Shown piece after piece: positions 8,453-16,506 of a DNA stretch of 64,000 nt. The notes under the pieces were generated by a model that did no database searches, was not told the origin of the DNA, and saw only the letters and a program-made list of their open reading frames with translations. The first letter of the stretch is position 1. Each line of letters opens with the position of its first letter. A program made the translations under genes and the position numbers. Location of the stretch: contig NZ_CP157743.1 of the NCBI RefSeq assembly GCF_030717995.2, forward strand, positions 1,302,001 to 1,366,000, written 5' to 3'. This stretch comes from Methylomarinum sp. Ch1-1. GTDB lineage: Bacteria > Pseudomonadota > Gammaproteobacteria > Methylococcales > Methylomonadaceae.

Positions 8453-8743
8453 TTAGTTCAATGACCTGATGGCGGGTTCTTCGGATAGGACATTCCGGTA
8501 ATCAACGTCATCGAGCACCGCCACGCCTTTAAATAATTCCCGATTGGAGATGTTTCTTAATAGTAGATCGGCTTTGCGGACGCATAAGTTGATATGGGCG
8601 AACGTCTTCCGCGCCAAATTCTGATCGATATCGTCTTGCTTGACCGCATAGACGGCATTGTCGGTAAAAATGACGGTGTCGCCGATCGAGGTTTTGGCCA
8701 ACGTTTCATGCTTGATTGGAAAATGGTCGATGATATGGAGCAT
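8453..8743 (-). CDS. TusB/DsrH-like sulfur relay protein
   Basis: 96 residues starting MLHIIDHFP, with GDTVIFTDNAVYAV in the middle and VDYRNVLSEEPAIRSLN at the end. This spacing and pattern match TusB/DsrH, a small subunit of the sulfur-relay complex that passes persulfide sulfur for tRNA 2-thiouridine synthesis or sulfur oxidation. TusB/DsrH normally sits beside TusC and TusD genes; none is present here, so it is an orphan copy. No cysteine is present at the DsrH position. The start is supported by GGAGGT 6 bases upstream. Family assignment is by eye and function is inferred. Confidence 0.65.
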   Translation of the reverse strand: MLHIIDHFPIKHETLAKTSIGDTVIFTDNAVYAVKQDDIDQNLARKTFAHINLCVRKADLLLRNISNRELFKGVAVLDDVDYRNVLSEEPAIRSLN

Positions 8744-8979
8744 GACTTACCTCCGAGATGGTTTTTCAATTAATACTTTAGTTTAGTCGTGTAACTAGAT
8801 AAAAAATAAGCAATATTTATATTAGTAGAATAATCTAAACATGCAAGTTATTTGGCCCCGGAATAGCAATATTCATTGAGGAAATCGCATGGAATCGATG
8901 ACGCTACTGAAGGAGTATGGTGGTTCAGAAGGCGGGAGGCGGCGGCCGGCAAAGGCCTGTAACCCTGCAAAGGAGAATG

Positions 8980-9978
8980 TTAAACTTCGGCTTTTTGGTC
9001 ACGGTTAAGCAGGTTCTGGACGGCTTTACGAGGATCGAGATTTTCATAAAGCACCCGGTAGGTTTGTTCGGTGATCGGCATGTCTATGTCGAGTTTTTGC
9101 GACAGCTGGTAGGTTTCCCGGGCGGCCGATACTCCTTCGATTTCCTGCCCGATTTCGGTTACCGCCTGTTGTTTGCTTTTGCCCTGGCCTAGAGCAAGAC
9201 CGAAGCGTCGGTTTCTCGATTGATTATCGGTGCATGTTAGAATCAGGTCGCCTAATCCCGCCAGCCCCATGAACGTGTCGTGCTGGCCGCCCAATTGTGT
9301 GCCTAGTCGCATGATTTCGGTCAGCCCTCGAGTAATCAGCGCCGCTCGAGTGTTGGCGCCAAATCCTAGGCCATCGGCGATGCCGGCGGCAATCGCCAGC
9401 ACATTTTTAACTGCGCCGCCGACTTGAACGCCGATAATGTCTGAACTGGTATAGGTTCTGAAATACTGATTATGATAGATCTCCGTCAATTGCATCGCGA
9501 ACAGCGGTGATGCCGAGGCGATGGTAATCGCGGTGGGTAATTTCGCCGCGACTTCGCCGGCGAAGGTCGGGCCGGACATCACGGCAGTCGCGACATGGTT
9601 GCCCAGGACTTGGCCAACCACCGCATGCAGCAGCGAACCGTCTTCCGGGTCGAAACCTTTCGTCGCCCAGGCAATTTTGCTGTCGCGGCTTAAAAAGGGC
9701 GCGATTTTGATCAGCGTATCCTTAAAGACATGACTGGGCACGGCGATCAGGATAATCGAGCTGAAGCGCACGGCCTGCTCCAGGTTGTCGGTGACATGCA
9801 ATAATTCGGGAAAGTCGATGTCGGGTAAATAGCGCTGATTCTTTTTATCCTGTTCGATTTTTTTAATTTTCGCCGAGTCATGGCCCCAAAGTAGGGTGCT
9901 GCAGTCGTTTCTGGCCGCCTGTATTGCCAATGCCGTGCCCCAGGAGCCGGCGCCCAGGATGCTGATCGAGGTGGTCAT
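8980..9978 (-). CDS. gpsA: Glycerol-3-phosphate dehydrogenase [NAD(P)+]
   Basis: Reduces dihydroxyacetone phosphate to sn-glycerol 3-phosphate for phospholipid synthesis in the cytoplasm. It has the N-terminal Rossmann motif ILGAGSWGTALA, the WATKGF segment, the MSGPTFAGEVA motif and KNVLAIAAGIADGLGFGANTRAAL with the catalytic Lys. 332 residues, normal length. It lies 6 bases behind secB on the same strand, the conserved secB-gpsA order. Confidence 0.96.
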   Translation of the reverse strand: MTTSISILGAGSWGTALAIQAARNDCSTLLWGHDSAKIKKIEQDKKNQRYLPDIDFPELLHVTDNLEQAVRFSSIILIAVPSHVFKDTLIKIAPFLSRDSKIAWATKGFDPEDGSLLHAVVGQVLGNHVATAVMSGPTFAGEVAAKLPTAITIASASPLFAMQLTEIYHNQYFRTYTSSDIIGVQVGGAVKNVLAIAAGIADGLGFGANTRAALITRGLTEIMRLGTQLGGQHDTFMGLAGLGDLILTCTDNQSRNRRFGLALGQGKSKQQAVTEIGQEIEGVSAARETYQLSQKLDIDMPITEQTYRVLYENLDPRKAVQNLLNRDQKAEV

Positions 9979-9984
9979 CTGTTA

Positions 9985-10455
9985 TCAGTTTAATGTTTCC
10001 GAGTTGCCTTCTTGCTGTTGGGCTTGTTGCAGATGCTGGGCGTATAAGGCGTCGAAATTGACCGGCGCCAACAGTAATTGCGGATAGCCGCCTTTGCTGA
10101 CCAGATCCGAGACGACTTCGCGGGCATATGGAAACAATATATTGGGGCAGAAGCTACCAACCATCGGCCCCATTTCCTGGTCACTGAAGCCGTCCATTGA
10201 AAAGATGCCGGCTTGGGTGACTTCAACCAGATAAGCCGTGGTATCGGTGGTTTTGACCGTCACGGTAACGGTCAATGATACCTCGTAAACACTCTCTTCC
10301 AGCTTTTCGACATTGGTGCCCAAATTAAAATCGACGGTTGGTTCCCATTTGCTGGTGAAGACTTTAGGGGCGTTAGGCGTTTCGAAAGAAATGTCCTTGG
10401 TATAGATTTTTTGGATAGAAAACTGTTTTTCTTCGGGTTTGTTTGTTTCGGCCAT
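9985..10455 (-). CDS. secB: Protein-export chaperone SecB
   Basis: Tetrameric cytoplasmic chaperone that keeps precursors unfolded and hands them to SecA. The start at ATG 10455 gives MAETNKPEEKQFSIQKIYTKD, the usual SecB beginning, and 156 residues; an upstream in-frame start would overlap the rhodanese gene and is not likely. FETPNAP, GIFSMDG and CPNILFPYAREVVSDL are family motifs, ending in the polar Gln-rich tail. Confidence 0.95.
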   Translation of the reverse strand: MAETNKPEEKQFSIQKIYTKDISFETPNAPKVFTSKWEPTVDFNLGTNVEKLEESVYEVSLTVTVTVKTTDTTAYLVEVTQAGIFSMDGFSDQEMGPMVGSFCPNILFPYAREVVSDLVSKGGYPQLLLAPVNFDALYAQHLQQAQQQEGNSETLN

Positions 10456-10543
10456 TATGTTGTCGTGATTGTCGTCAGTGATGGTTAAAAGCGTGCGCCT
10501 TAGCTGCTCGGTTAGATGCAGAGGCGGAGTCATGTAATAAGGC

Positions 10544-10984
10544 TTAATTCTTGTTCTTGCTGGTGCTTTTGGTCGGAAGTTTGTTGTCTTCCCAGGACTG
10601 CATGCCGCCGGTGATGTTGAAGACCTGCTCAAAGCCAGATTTGACTAAGGTCTTGCAGGCGGGCACTGAGCGAGTGCCGCTTTGGCAAACAACGATGATC
10701 GGATTGTTTTTAAATGGCTGCAGCGTGTCTAATTGATCGTCAAATTTGCCTAGCGGTATGTTGATGGCGTCTTCTATATGGCCTTTGATGAATTCATGAG
10801 GTTCTCTGACGTCGACGATTTTCGTTTCGTCGCTGTTCATCTTGGTGACCGCAATCATCGGAGAGATGCCGGTGAATTTGTTGAATGAGTGTTCCACAAA
10901 ATCCTGAATCAGCAGGAAAGTTACGGCGGCAAGAGCCAGAACTAGCAGGTAATGATTGGAAATAAATTCTAGATATTGATCCAT
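10544..10984 (-). CDS. Membrane-anchored rhodanese-like protein (YibN type)
   Basis: 146 residues: an N-terminal membrane segment (about 11-27) followed by one rhodanese domain with VDVREPHEFIKGHI, the active-site loop VCQSGTRS (catalytic Cys) and GGMQSWE. The family transfers sulfane sulfur. The order rhodanese-secB-gpsA matches the E. coli yibN-grxC-secB-gpsA block, but grxC is missing. An ArsR-type regulator lies 38 bases upstream on the same strand and may control it. Confidence 0.88.
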   Translation of the reverse strand: MDQYLEFISNHYLLVLALAAVTFLLIQDFVEHSFNKFTGISPMIAVTKMNSDETKIVDVREPHEFIKGHIEDAINIPLGKFDDQLDTLQPFKNNPIIVVCQSGTRSVPACKTLVKSGFEQVFNITGGMQSWEDNKLPTKSTSKNKN

Positions 10985-11022
10985 TGCAATGTTGTCGCAA
11001 AATTAAAGTAAAAAAAGGGTTA

Positions 11023-11337
11023 TTAGCAGTTGGTGCAGAAAACTTCTCGCATCATGCGGATCAGTTTCAGCATGCGTTCGTCGTCGATAAAGTAGTAAAC
11101 GCGATTGGCTTCTTTTTTGTAGCCTAGGATGTCTTTTTCCCTGAGTATGGCTAGATGCTGGGAAATGTTGCTTTGGCTGGTGCCAACCTGTTCGACGATG
11201 TCTTGTACGCTGATTGAATTGCTACCTAAGACGCAGAGGATTTTTAAGCGCAAAGGGTGAGACATTGCTTTTAAGCAACGGGCCGCACGATGTATTTCGG
11301 CATCATTATAAAGAATATTTTCTTCTTCTATTTCCAT
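11023..11337 (-). CDS. ArsR/SmtB-family transcriptional regulator
   Basis: 104-residue winged-helix protein. AMSHPLRLKILCVL and the recognition helix VGTSQSNISQHLAILRE are typical ArsR family. It has four cysteines: 21, 35, 101 and 104, the last two as a C-terminal CTNC. Such cysteines could bind metal or react with persulfide. It precedes the rhodanese gene, so a sulfur-responsive circuit like the BigR/SqrR type is possible, but the ligand cannot be read from the sequence. SD is AGGAAG-like upstream of the start (complement of CCATGGAAGGAC). Confidence 0.85.
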   Translation of the reverse strand: MEIEEENILYNDAEIHRAARCLKAMSHPLRLKILCVLGSNSISVQDIVEQVGTSQSNISQHLAILREKDILGYKKEANRVYYFIDDERMLKLIRMMREVFCTNC

Positions 11338-11417
11338 GGAAGGACTTGACCGTAAGGGTAAAAGGAGGTGAGTTTCACCGTACTGATTAGAAACTCGTTC
11401 AATTTGGCTACATAAGC

Positions 11418-11658
11418 AGCAATTCCCAGTTTGAACGTTTTAGCGGTGTTTAGGGCATGGGGTGTGTCTGTCGAGGAGCGCCGTTCACCCAGCACCTAAA
11501 TTCCATGTCTACTGGACTATATTTTACATTCCAGGATAATTTAGGTGCTGGGTAAACCCATCCCTGGAGGCTTGACGGCAGCATCCTTGCTGCCGACATC
11601 CTCGCCAAACACATCCCATACCCTTCTTGAACGCCAAACTGGGAGCTGGGAATTGCTG
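11418..11658. repeat. Family A MITE-like element, copy A2, with inserted cassette
   Basis: Ends AGCAATTCCCAGTTT (11418) and CTGGGAATTGCT (11646-11657) are inverted. Arms GGGCATGGGGTGTGTCTG and the CACATCCCATACCC side pair imperfectly. The hairpin GGCAGC-ATCCTT-GCTGCC is at 11577-11594. It is flanked by an exact 11-bp direct repeat GCTACATAAGC (11407-11417 and 11658-11668). It contains the cassette at 11484-11553. Confidence 0.87.
11484..11553. repeat. Palindromic cassette, copy 3 (core alpha, inverted)
   Basis: Ends TTCACCCAGCACCTAAAT and ATTTAGGTGCTGGGT. Its core (TCCATG, CTACTGGACTATATTTTAC, CCAGGAT) is the reverse complement of copy 1 with one base change, while the family A host on either side is not inverted. 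Confidence 0.87.
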
Positions 11659-11668
11659 CTACATAAGC

Positions 11669-12001
11669 TACGACAATACTAATGTATTGTATAATAATTA
11701 CATTAAAACAAATCCTTTCGTCAAATTGTCGAATTTAAAATGTTAAAATGTATCAAAGTAATGGTTATTATTCAATGACTTTATAAACAGAGTGTTGCGG
11801 CTAACGGCGCCTACTCTCTGGCGATGTGAGCTTCCAGTCAGTCGTGTAAAGACGATGCTTAGTCGTTGTCTGAGGTGGGCGTTGTGACGGTTTTTCAACA
11901 CTGTCGGCCAAACGCTTTGAATATATCCGAGTTTTTTTATTTTTGTTTATGTTAAGCCAAGCATAGTAGATTGGCGAATTTAATTTTGGAGATTAGATAC
12001 A
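11669..12001. other. Upstream region of gpmI
   Basis: About 330 AT-rich bases between element A2 and gpmI. AGTGTTG (11791-11797) can pair with CAACACT (11896-11902), enclosing about 100 bases with smaller possible stems, so a structured leader or small RNA is conceivable. No known riboswitch consensus was recognised. The gpmI ribosome site is GGAGA about 9 bases before the ATG. Confidence 0.35.
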
Positions 12002-13543
12002 ATGGTAAGTCGACCTAAACCTTTAGTGTTATTGATTCTTGATGGCTTTGGCTATAGGGAGGAAGAAACAAATAACGCCATTGCCATGGCGAATACGCCC
12101 TGTTGGGATGAGATGAAGAAAAGCAGTCCAATGACGTTATTGGATTGTTCGGGAGACGTGGTTGGCTTACCCGATCAGCAAATGGGAAATTCGGAAGTCG
12201 GACACTTGCATATAGGCAGTGGACGCTTAATCCGTCAGGATTTGTCCCGCGTGAATCAAGCCATTCTCGATGGTGATTTCTTCGAAAACGAGGTGTTATG
12301 CCAGGCCGTCGACCGCGCGCTGGAGAAAGATAAGGCTCTGCATGTCTTGTGTCTGTTATCGCCAGGCGGCGTTCACAGTCACGAGGGGCAAATTCTGGCG
12401 ATGCTGGAGTTGGCGGCCAAGCGCGGTCTGAAAAAAATCTATCTACACGCCTTCTTGGACGGCCGAGATGTGGCGCCGAAGAGTGCCGCCGCCTCGATCA
12501 AACTGGTCGAAGAAAAGTTCGCCGAGCTTGGCGCCGGCAGAATCGTTTCTTTAATCGGTCGTTTTTATGCGATGGACCGCGACAATCGCTGGGAGCGTGT
12601 CGAAGCGGCTCATAAGCTGATGGCGAGAGGCGAAACGGAATTCCGTTTCCATTCCGCTGAAGAGGGTCTGGCGGCGGCTTATCAGCGTGATGAAACCGAC
12701 GAATTCGTTTATCCGACTGCGATATTGGATACACAAGGTCAGGTTACCGTGATCGAACCGGAAGACTCTGTCGTGTTTATGAACTACCGGGCCGATCGCG
12801 CCAGAGAAATCTCTCGCGCCCTGACCGAGCCGGGGTTCGATGGCTTTGACAGGGGATGTGAGCCTCATCGCGGCTATTATGCAACGCTGACCGAATATCA
12901 CCAGGATTTTGACTATCCTGTCGCCTTTCCGCCGGCCGAGGTAAAAAATGGTTTGGGCGAGACCTTGTCGAACCAAGGTATGAAACAATTACGGCTGGCC
13001 GAGACGGAAAAATACGCGCATGTGACCTTCTTTCTCAACGGCGGCAGGGACGAGCCTTTTGAAGGCGAAGAGCGTATTTTGGTGCCGTCGCCTAAAGTCA
13101 AAACCTACGATATGCAACCTGAAATGAGTGCGCCTGAAGTGACCGAGCATCTGGTCGGAGCCGTTAAGGGCGATCAGTATGACGTGATTATTTGTAATTA
13201 CGCCAACTGTGATATGGTCGGTCATACCGGCAATCTGGAGGCCGCGGTCAAGGCTGTTGAAACGATCGATGCATCGCTGCAGCAAGTTGTCGACGCCTTG
13301 AATTCGGTGAAGGGTCAGATGTTGCTAACCGCCGATCATGGCAATATCGAATTGATGGTTAATGAGAAGACCGGACAACCGCATACCGCGCACACGACTA
13401 ACAAAGTGCCTTTAGTGCATGTCGGCGGTAGCAAACCGTTGCTGGAAGGCGGCGGTTTATCGGATTTAGCCCCTACGATGTTGGCGATTATGAATCTGAA
13501 ACAACCCGTCGAAATGACGGGCCGCTCTTTAATCGCCGACTGA
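12002..13543 (+). CDS. gpmI: 2,3-bisphosphoglycerate-independent phosphoglycerate mutase
   Basis: Interconverts 3- and 2-phosphoglycerate with two manganese ions. 513 residues. Metal and catalytic motifs seen: LLILDGFGYREE (Asp), GNSEVGH with the phosphorylated Ser, HAFLDGRD, NYRADRAREI, NYANCDMVGHTG and TADHGNIELM. Followed after two bases by envC; gpmI-envC-ctpA is a conserved gammaproteobacterial order. Confidence 0.97.
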   Translation: MVSRPKPLVLLILDGFGYREEETNNAIAMANTPCWDEMKKSSPMTLLDCSGDVVGLPDQQMGNSEVGHLHIGSGRLIRQDLSRVNQAILDGDFFENEVLCQAVDRALEKDKALHVLCLLSPGGVHSHEGQILAMLELAAKRGLKKIYLHAFLDGRDVAPKSAAASIKLVEEKFAELGAGRIVSLIGRFYAMDRDNRWERVEAAHKLMARGETEFRFHSAEEGLAAAYQRDETDEFVYPTAILDTQGQVTVIEPEDSVVFMNYRADRAREISRALTEPGFDGFDRGCEPHRGYYATLTEYHQDFDYPVAFPPAEVKNGLGETLSNQGMKQLRLAETEKYAHVTFFLNGGRDEPFEGEERILVPSPKVKTYDMQPEMSAPEVTEHLVGAVKGDQYDVIICNYANCDMVGHTGNLEAAVKAVETIDASLQQVVDALNSVKGQMLLTADHGNIELMVNEKTGQPHTAHTTNKVPLVHVGGSKPLLEGGGLSDLAPTMLAIMNLKQPVEMTGRSLIAD

Positions 13544-13545
13544 AA

Positions 13546-14709
13546 ATGACAAAAAGTGGCGGTCTGATTTTTTTTGCCGGATTGCTGATGACCTGCTCTG
13601 TCTGCTGGGGAGAGCAGGCTTCGGCAAGCAAAGAAAGACAGTTAAATCAGCTCCAGCGACAGATCAAGCAGGTCGATGCCGATATCGGCGGTCTTAAGCG
13701 TGAAAAAGAGCGCTTGCTCAGGCAATTGCAAGCGCTGGAGGTTCAGTATGGCGAAGTTGCTCGCACCGTGAAAATCTTACAAGATAACATCGGTCGTCAG
13801 CGTAAGGCCTTGCAGGACATCGGCCGGAAAATGGCGCTCACGCAAAAGGCGATCGATGGTCAGAAAGGCGAGTTGGAAAGCCAGATTCGGTCGGCCCATG
13901 CGATGGGGGGGCGGGAGCGCTTGAAGGTTATCTTGAATCAACAGGATCCGGCCTTATCCAGTCGCATCATGGTTTATTATGATTATCTGAATAAGGCTAG
14001 GCTGCGCAAGCTTGAGGCGGTGGAAAAAAATTATCGTGCTTTAAAGCAGTTGGAGCAGCAAAAACGGCAGGAAACGGAGGCGTTGAACACCGCCTTGCGC
14101 CAGCGTCAGCGTGAACAAAGCGAGCTGCAGAAGGTCAGATCGGAACGTGAAACATTGTTGGTGCAGATGGAGCGGCAGTATTCGACCAAGAAATCGCAGC
14201 TGGAACGACTGAAAAGCAATGAAAAGGAATTGCAGCAGTTGATTGCCGCATTGCAACGCCGCAGCAGCGATACCATTTTTCAAGGGACGCCGGATAAGCC
14301 TTTTGCCCAATTAAAAGGTCGGTTGCCGTGGCCGTTAAAAGGTAGAATGGTCAAGAAGTTCGGCAGTCGGCGTTCCGAAAGCCGCTGGGATGGCGTCTTG
14401 ATCAATGCCAAAGAAGGCGCCGATATTCATGCGGTGACTCGCGGGCGAGTCGTTTATGCCGACTGGTTGCGAGGTTATGGCTTGTTGACTATTATTGACC
14501 ATGGCAAAGGCTATATGACCTTATATGCTTTCAATCAGAGTTTGTACAAGGCTGAAGGCGATTGGGTCGAAGCGGGTGAGGTGATTGCGTCGGTCGGTAG
14601 TAGCGGTGGGCGGTCGCATCCCGCGTTGTATTTTGGCATCAGAAGAAAAGGCAAACCCGTCGACCCGCTCAGATGGTGTAGAAAAATACATAAGGATAGA
14701 GTTGGATAA
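13546..14709 (+). CDS. envC: Murein hydrolase activator EnvC
   Basis: Periplasmic activator of septal amidases during cell division. It has a signal peptide (about 1-22, ending CWGEQA), a long coiled coil (about 28-240) rich in Gln, Lys and Glu, and a C-terminal LytM/M23 domain (about 265-385). The LytM metal site is degenerate: the usual HLHFE is ALYFGI and YAH is YAFN. This fits EnvC-type activators rather than active peptidases. 387 residues. Confidence 0.92.
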   Translation: MTKSGGLIFFAGLLMTCSVCWGEQASASKERQLNQLQRQIKQVDADIGGLKREKERLLRQLQALEVQYGEVARTVKILQDNIGRQRKALQDIGRKMALTQKAIDGQKGELESQIRSAHAMGGRERLKVILNQQDPALSSRIMVYYDYLNKARLRKLEAVEKNYRALKQLEQQKRQETEALNTALRQRQREQSELQKVRSERETLLVQMERQYSTKKSQLERLKSNEKELQQLIAALQRRSSDTIFQGTPDKPFAQLKGRLPWPLKGRMVKKFGSRRSESRWDGVLINAKEGADIHAVTRGRVVYADWLRGYGLLTIIDHGKGYMTLYAFNQSLYKAEGDWVEAGEVIASVGSSGGRSHPALYFGIRRKGKPVDPLRWCRKIHKDRVG

Positions 14710-14717
14710 GAAGTTTG

Positions 14718-14882
14718 GTAACTATTCAGTATAAAAATGCTTTTACTATCAGTTACTTGCTCCAGAAGACGCCGTAAATATGTCCCTATAGGCTTGGATG
14801 CGACATCCCTGTCGCATACACTTCTTCCGCAAGCAATTGATAGTAAAAGAAATATTTTCTCAGTATCAAGCTGAATAGTTAC
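14718..14882. repeat. Family B MITE-like element, copy B2, without cassette
   Basis: Ends GTAACTATTCAG and CTGAATAGTTAC, inner arms CTTTTACTATCAGTTACTTGC and GCAAGCAATTGATAGTAAAAG, hairpin TGCGACA-TCCC-TGTCGCA (14799-14816). Exact 8-bp target duplication GAAGTTTG (14710-14717 and 14883-14890). At the place where B1 carries the cassette it reads GACGCCGTAAATATGTCC, an empty site. It starts 9 bases after the envC stop. Confidence 0.87.
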
Positions 14883-14982
14883 GAAGTTTGAAGTTTGTTT
14901 ATTGGCAAGGCTCGTTATGTTAATTGACCTGAAATAGTAGGTTTATCTGTTTCGGAAATCAGGTAGTTGGAGTTTTATACAC

Positions 14983-16299
14983 ATGTTAAGAAAGAAAAAT
15001 TTATTAATCCTGACTCTCGGCTTTTTGCTCGGTGTTTTTCTCAGCACTTGTGGCAGTGTCATGGCGGAGAGAGAGGACGCTGCATTGCCGAAGGATGTGC
15101 AGAGCCTGCCTTTCGAGGAGTTGCGTACATTTACCGAGGTGTTTGGACGCATTAAGCAGGATTATGTCGAGTCGGTGACCGACAAGAAATTACTGGAAGG
15201 CGCGATTCGAGGGATGCTGGCCGAGCTGGATCCTCACTCGGCTTATCTTACCGGTGAGCAGTACCAGGAGTTGAAAGAAGGGACGACCGGCCAATTTGGC
15301 GGCTTAGGCATCGAAGTGACGATGGAAAACGGCTTCATCAAGGTTGTTGCGCCGATTGATGACACGCCAGCGCAACGGGCCGGCATGCAGGCTGGGGATT
15401 TGATCGTAAAGCTGGATGATCAGCCTGTTAAGGGCATGACCCTGGTCGATGCGGTCAAGATCATGCGCGGCGAGCCCGGCAGCGATATCGTGTTGACCGT
15501 GATCAGGGAAGGAGAGACTTCGCCGCTGGTCGTTACGATCACTCGCGCCATCATCAAGGTGAAAAGCGTCAAAAGCAAGCTCCTGGAACAAGACTATGGA
15601 TACTTGCGCATCAGCAGTTTTCAGTCTCGAACCGGGCAGAATTTGCTGGATGCGGTGGCCGAGTTGAAAAAGGAGAACGGCGGTGAGTTGAAAGGGGTGG
15701 TGCTCGACTTGAGAAACAATCCCGGCGGCGTGTTGAATGCGGCCGTAGAAGTCAGTGACAGCTTTCTTGAAGAAGGTTTGATCGTCTTCACCGAGGGCCG
15801 GATTAAAAATTCGGAAATGCGCTTTAATGCCTCGCCCGATGATATCATTGCCGGCGCGCCGATCGTGGTGTTGATTAACGCCGGTTCGGCCTCGGCCTCG
15901 GAAATCGTCGCGGGCGCTTTGCAGGATCATAAACGAGCGATCATCATGGGCGAAAAGTCCTTTGGCAAGGGCTCCGTGCAAACCATCTTGCCGACCAGCA
16001 ATGGCACGGCGGTGAAATTAACCACGGCGCGTTATTACACGCCTTCGGGACGTTCGATTCAGGCCGAAGGCATCGAGCCGGATGTTAAGCTAGCTAGGGT
16101 TAAGCTGGAATCGATGGAAAAAGCGAAGTTTGAACCGATCAAGGAAGCCGATTTGTCGCACCATCTGGCCAACGGCAATGGCAAAGATGATGCTGATAAA
16201 AGCAAGGGGGATGGCGAGGGTGAAAAGAGCGAAGAGATTCGTGATTACCCCTTGCATGAGGCTTTGACCTTATTAAAAGGTCTCAGCATCCTTAACTAG
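14983..16299 (+). CDS. ctpA: S41-family C-terminal processing protease
   Basis: Periplasmic serine protease with Ser-Lys dyad that trims exported proteins or peptidoglycan endopeptidases. 438 residues: a hydrophobic signal or lipid-type segment (about 7-25, with Cys 23), a PDZ domain (about 100-185, GGLGIEV and AGDLIVKLDDQPV), and the S41 catalytic core with LDLRNNPGGVL, NAGSASASEIVAG (catalytic Ser) and GEKSFGKGSVQ (catalytic Lys). An acidic/lysine-rich linker lies near the C-terminus. Confidence 0.95.
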   Translation: MLRKKNLLILTLGFLLGVFLSTCGSVMAEREDAALPKDVQSLPFEELRTFTEVFGRIKQDYVESVTDKKLLEGAIRGMLAELDPHSAYLTGEQYQELKEGTTGQFGGLGIEVTMENGFIKVVAPIDDTPAQRAGMQAGDLIVKLDDQPVKGMTLVDAVKIMRGEPGSDIVLTVIREGETSPLVVTITRAIIKVKSVKSKLLEQDYGYLRISSFQSRTGQNLLDAVAELKKENGGELKGVVLDLRNNPGGVLNAAVEVSDSFLEEGLIVFTEGRIKNSEMRFNASPDDIIAGAPIVVLINAGSASASEIVAGALQDHKRAIIMGEKSFGKGSVQTILPTSNGTAVKLTTARYYTPSGRSIQAEGIEPDVKLARVKLESMEKAKFEPIKEADLSHHLANGNGKDDADKSKGDGEGEKSEEIRDYPLHEALTLLKGLSILN

Positions 16300-16312
16300 C
16301 CTCAGTTCGGGA

Positions 16313-16345
16313 GTATCAGGTAGTTCTGGAGGAGCTACCTGATAC
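16313..16345. repeat. Perfect palindrome after ctpA (possible collapsed repeat)
   Basis: GTATCAGGTAG (16313-16323) and CTACCTGATAC (16335-16345) form a perfect 11-bp stem with an 11-base loop. No U tract follows, so a classical terminator is unlikely. The arm AGCTACCTGATACC recurs at 42801-42813 after pmoB, so it is better read as the end of a further repeat family. A family A end remnant (AAACTGGAAATTGCTGG) follows near 16396-16412. Confidence 0.55.
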
Positions 16346-16506
16346 AGGTGGGCTTTTTAACCCGAATTCAGGTTAAACGCAGTAAAAATACTCAAACTGG
16401 AAATTGCTGGCGCCTGCCGCACCCGTCATATATAACATGACTGAGTACAAGCGAATGGGAATGTGTGGGTGGGGCCGGGGCTTGATCACTCCCGGCCGAT
16501 GCTGAT

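Noticed and set aside
8889-9008. Small plus-strand reading frame (39 codons) with a good GAGGAAA ribosome site
   Set aside because: It overlaps the antisense of the gpsA 3' end, has unremarkable composition and no second line of support.
14281-14700. Active M23 metallopeptidase
   Set aside because: The zinc-binding HxH and the first His/Asp motifs are replaced (ALYFGI, YAFN), so an EnvC activator role is the better call.
16313-16345. Rho-independent terminator of ctpA
   Set aside because: The stem is perfect but no U tract follows directly, and its arm recurs at another locus as a repeat.
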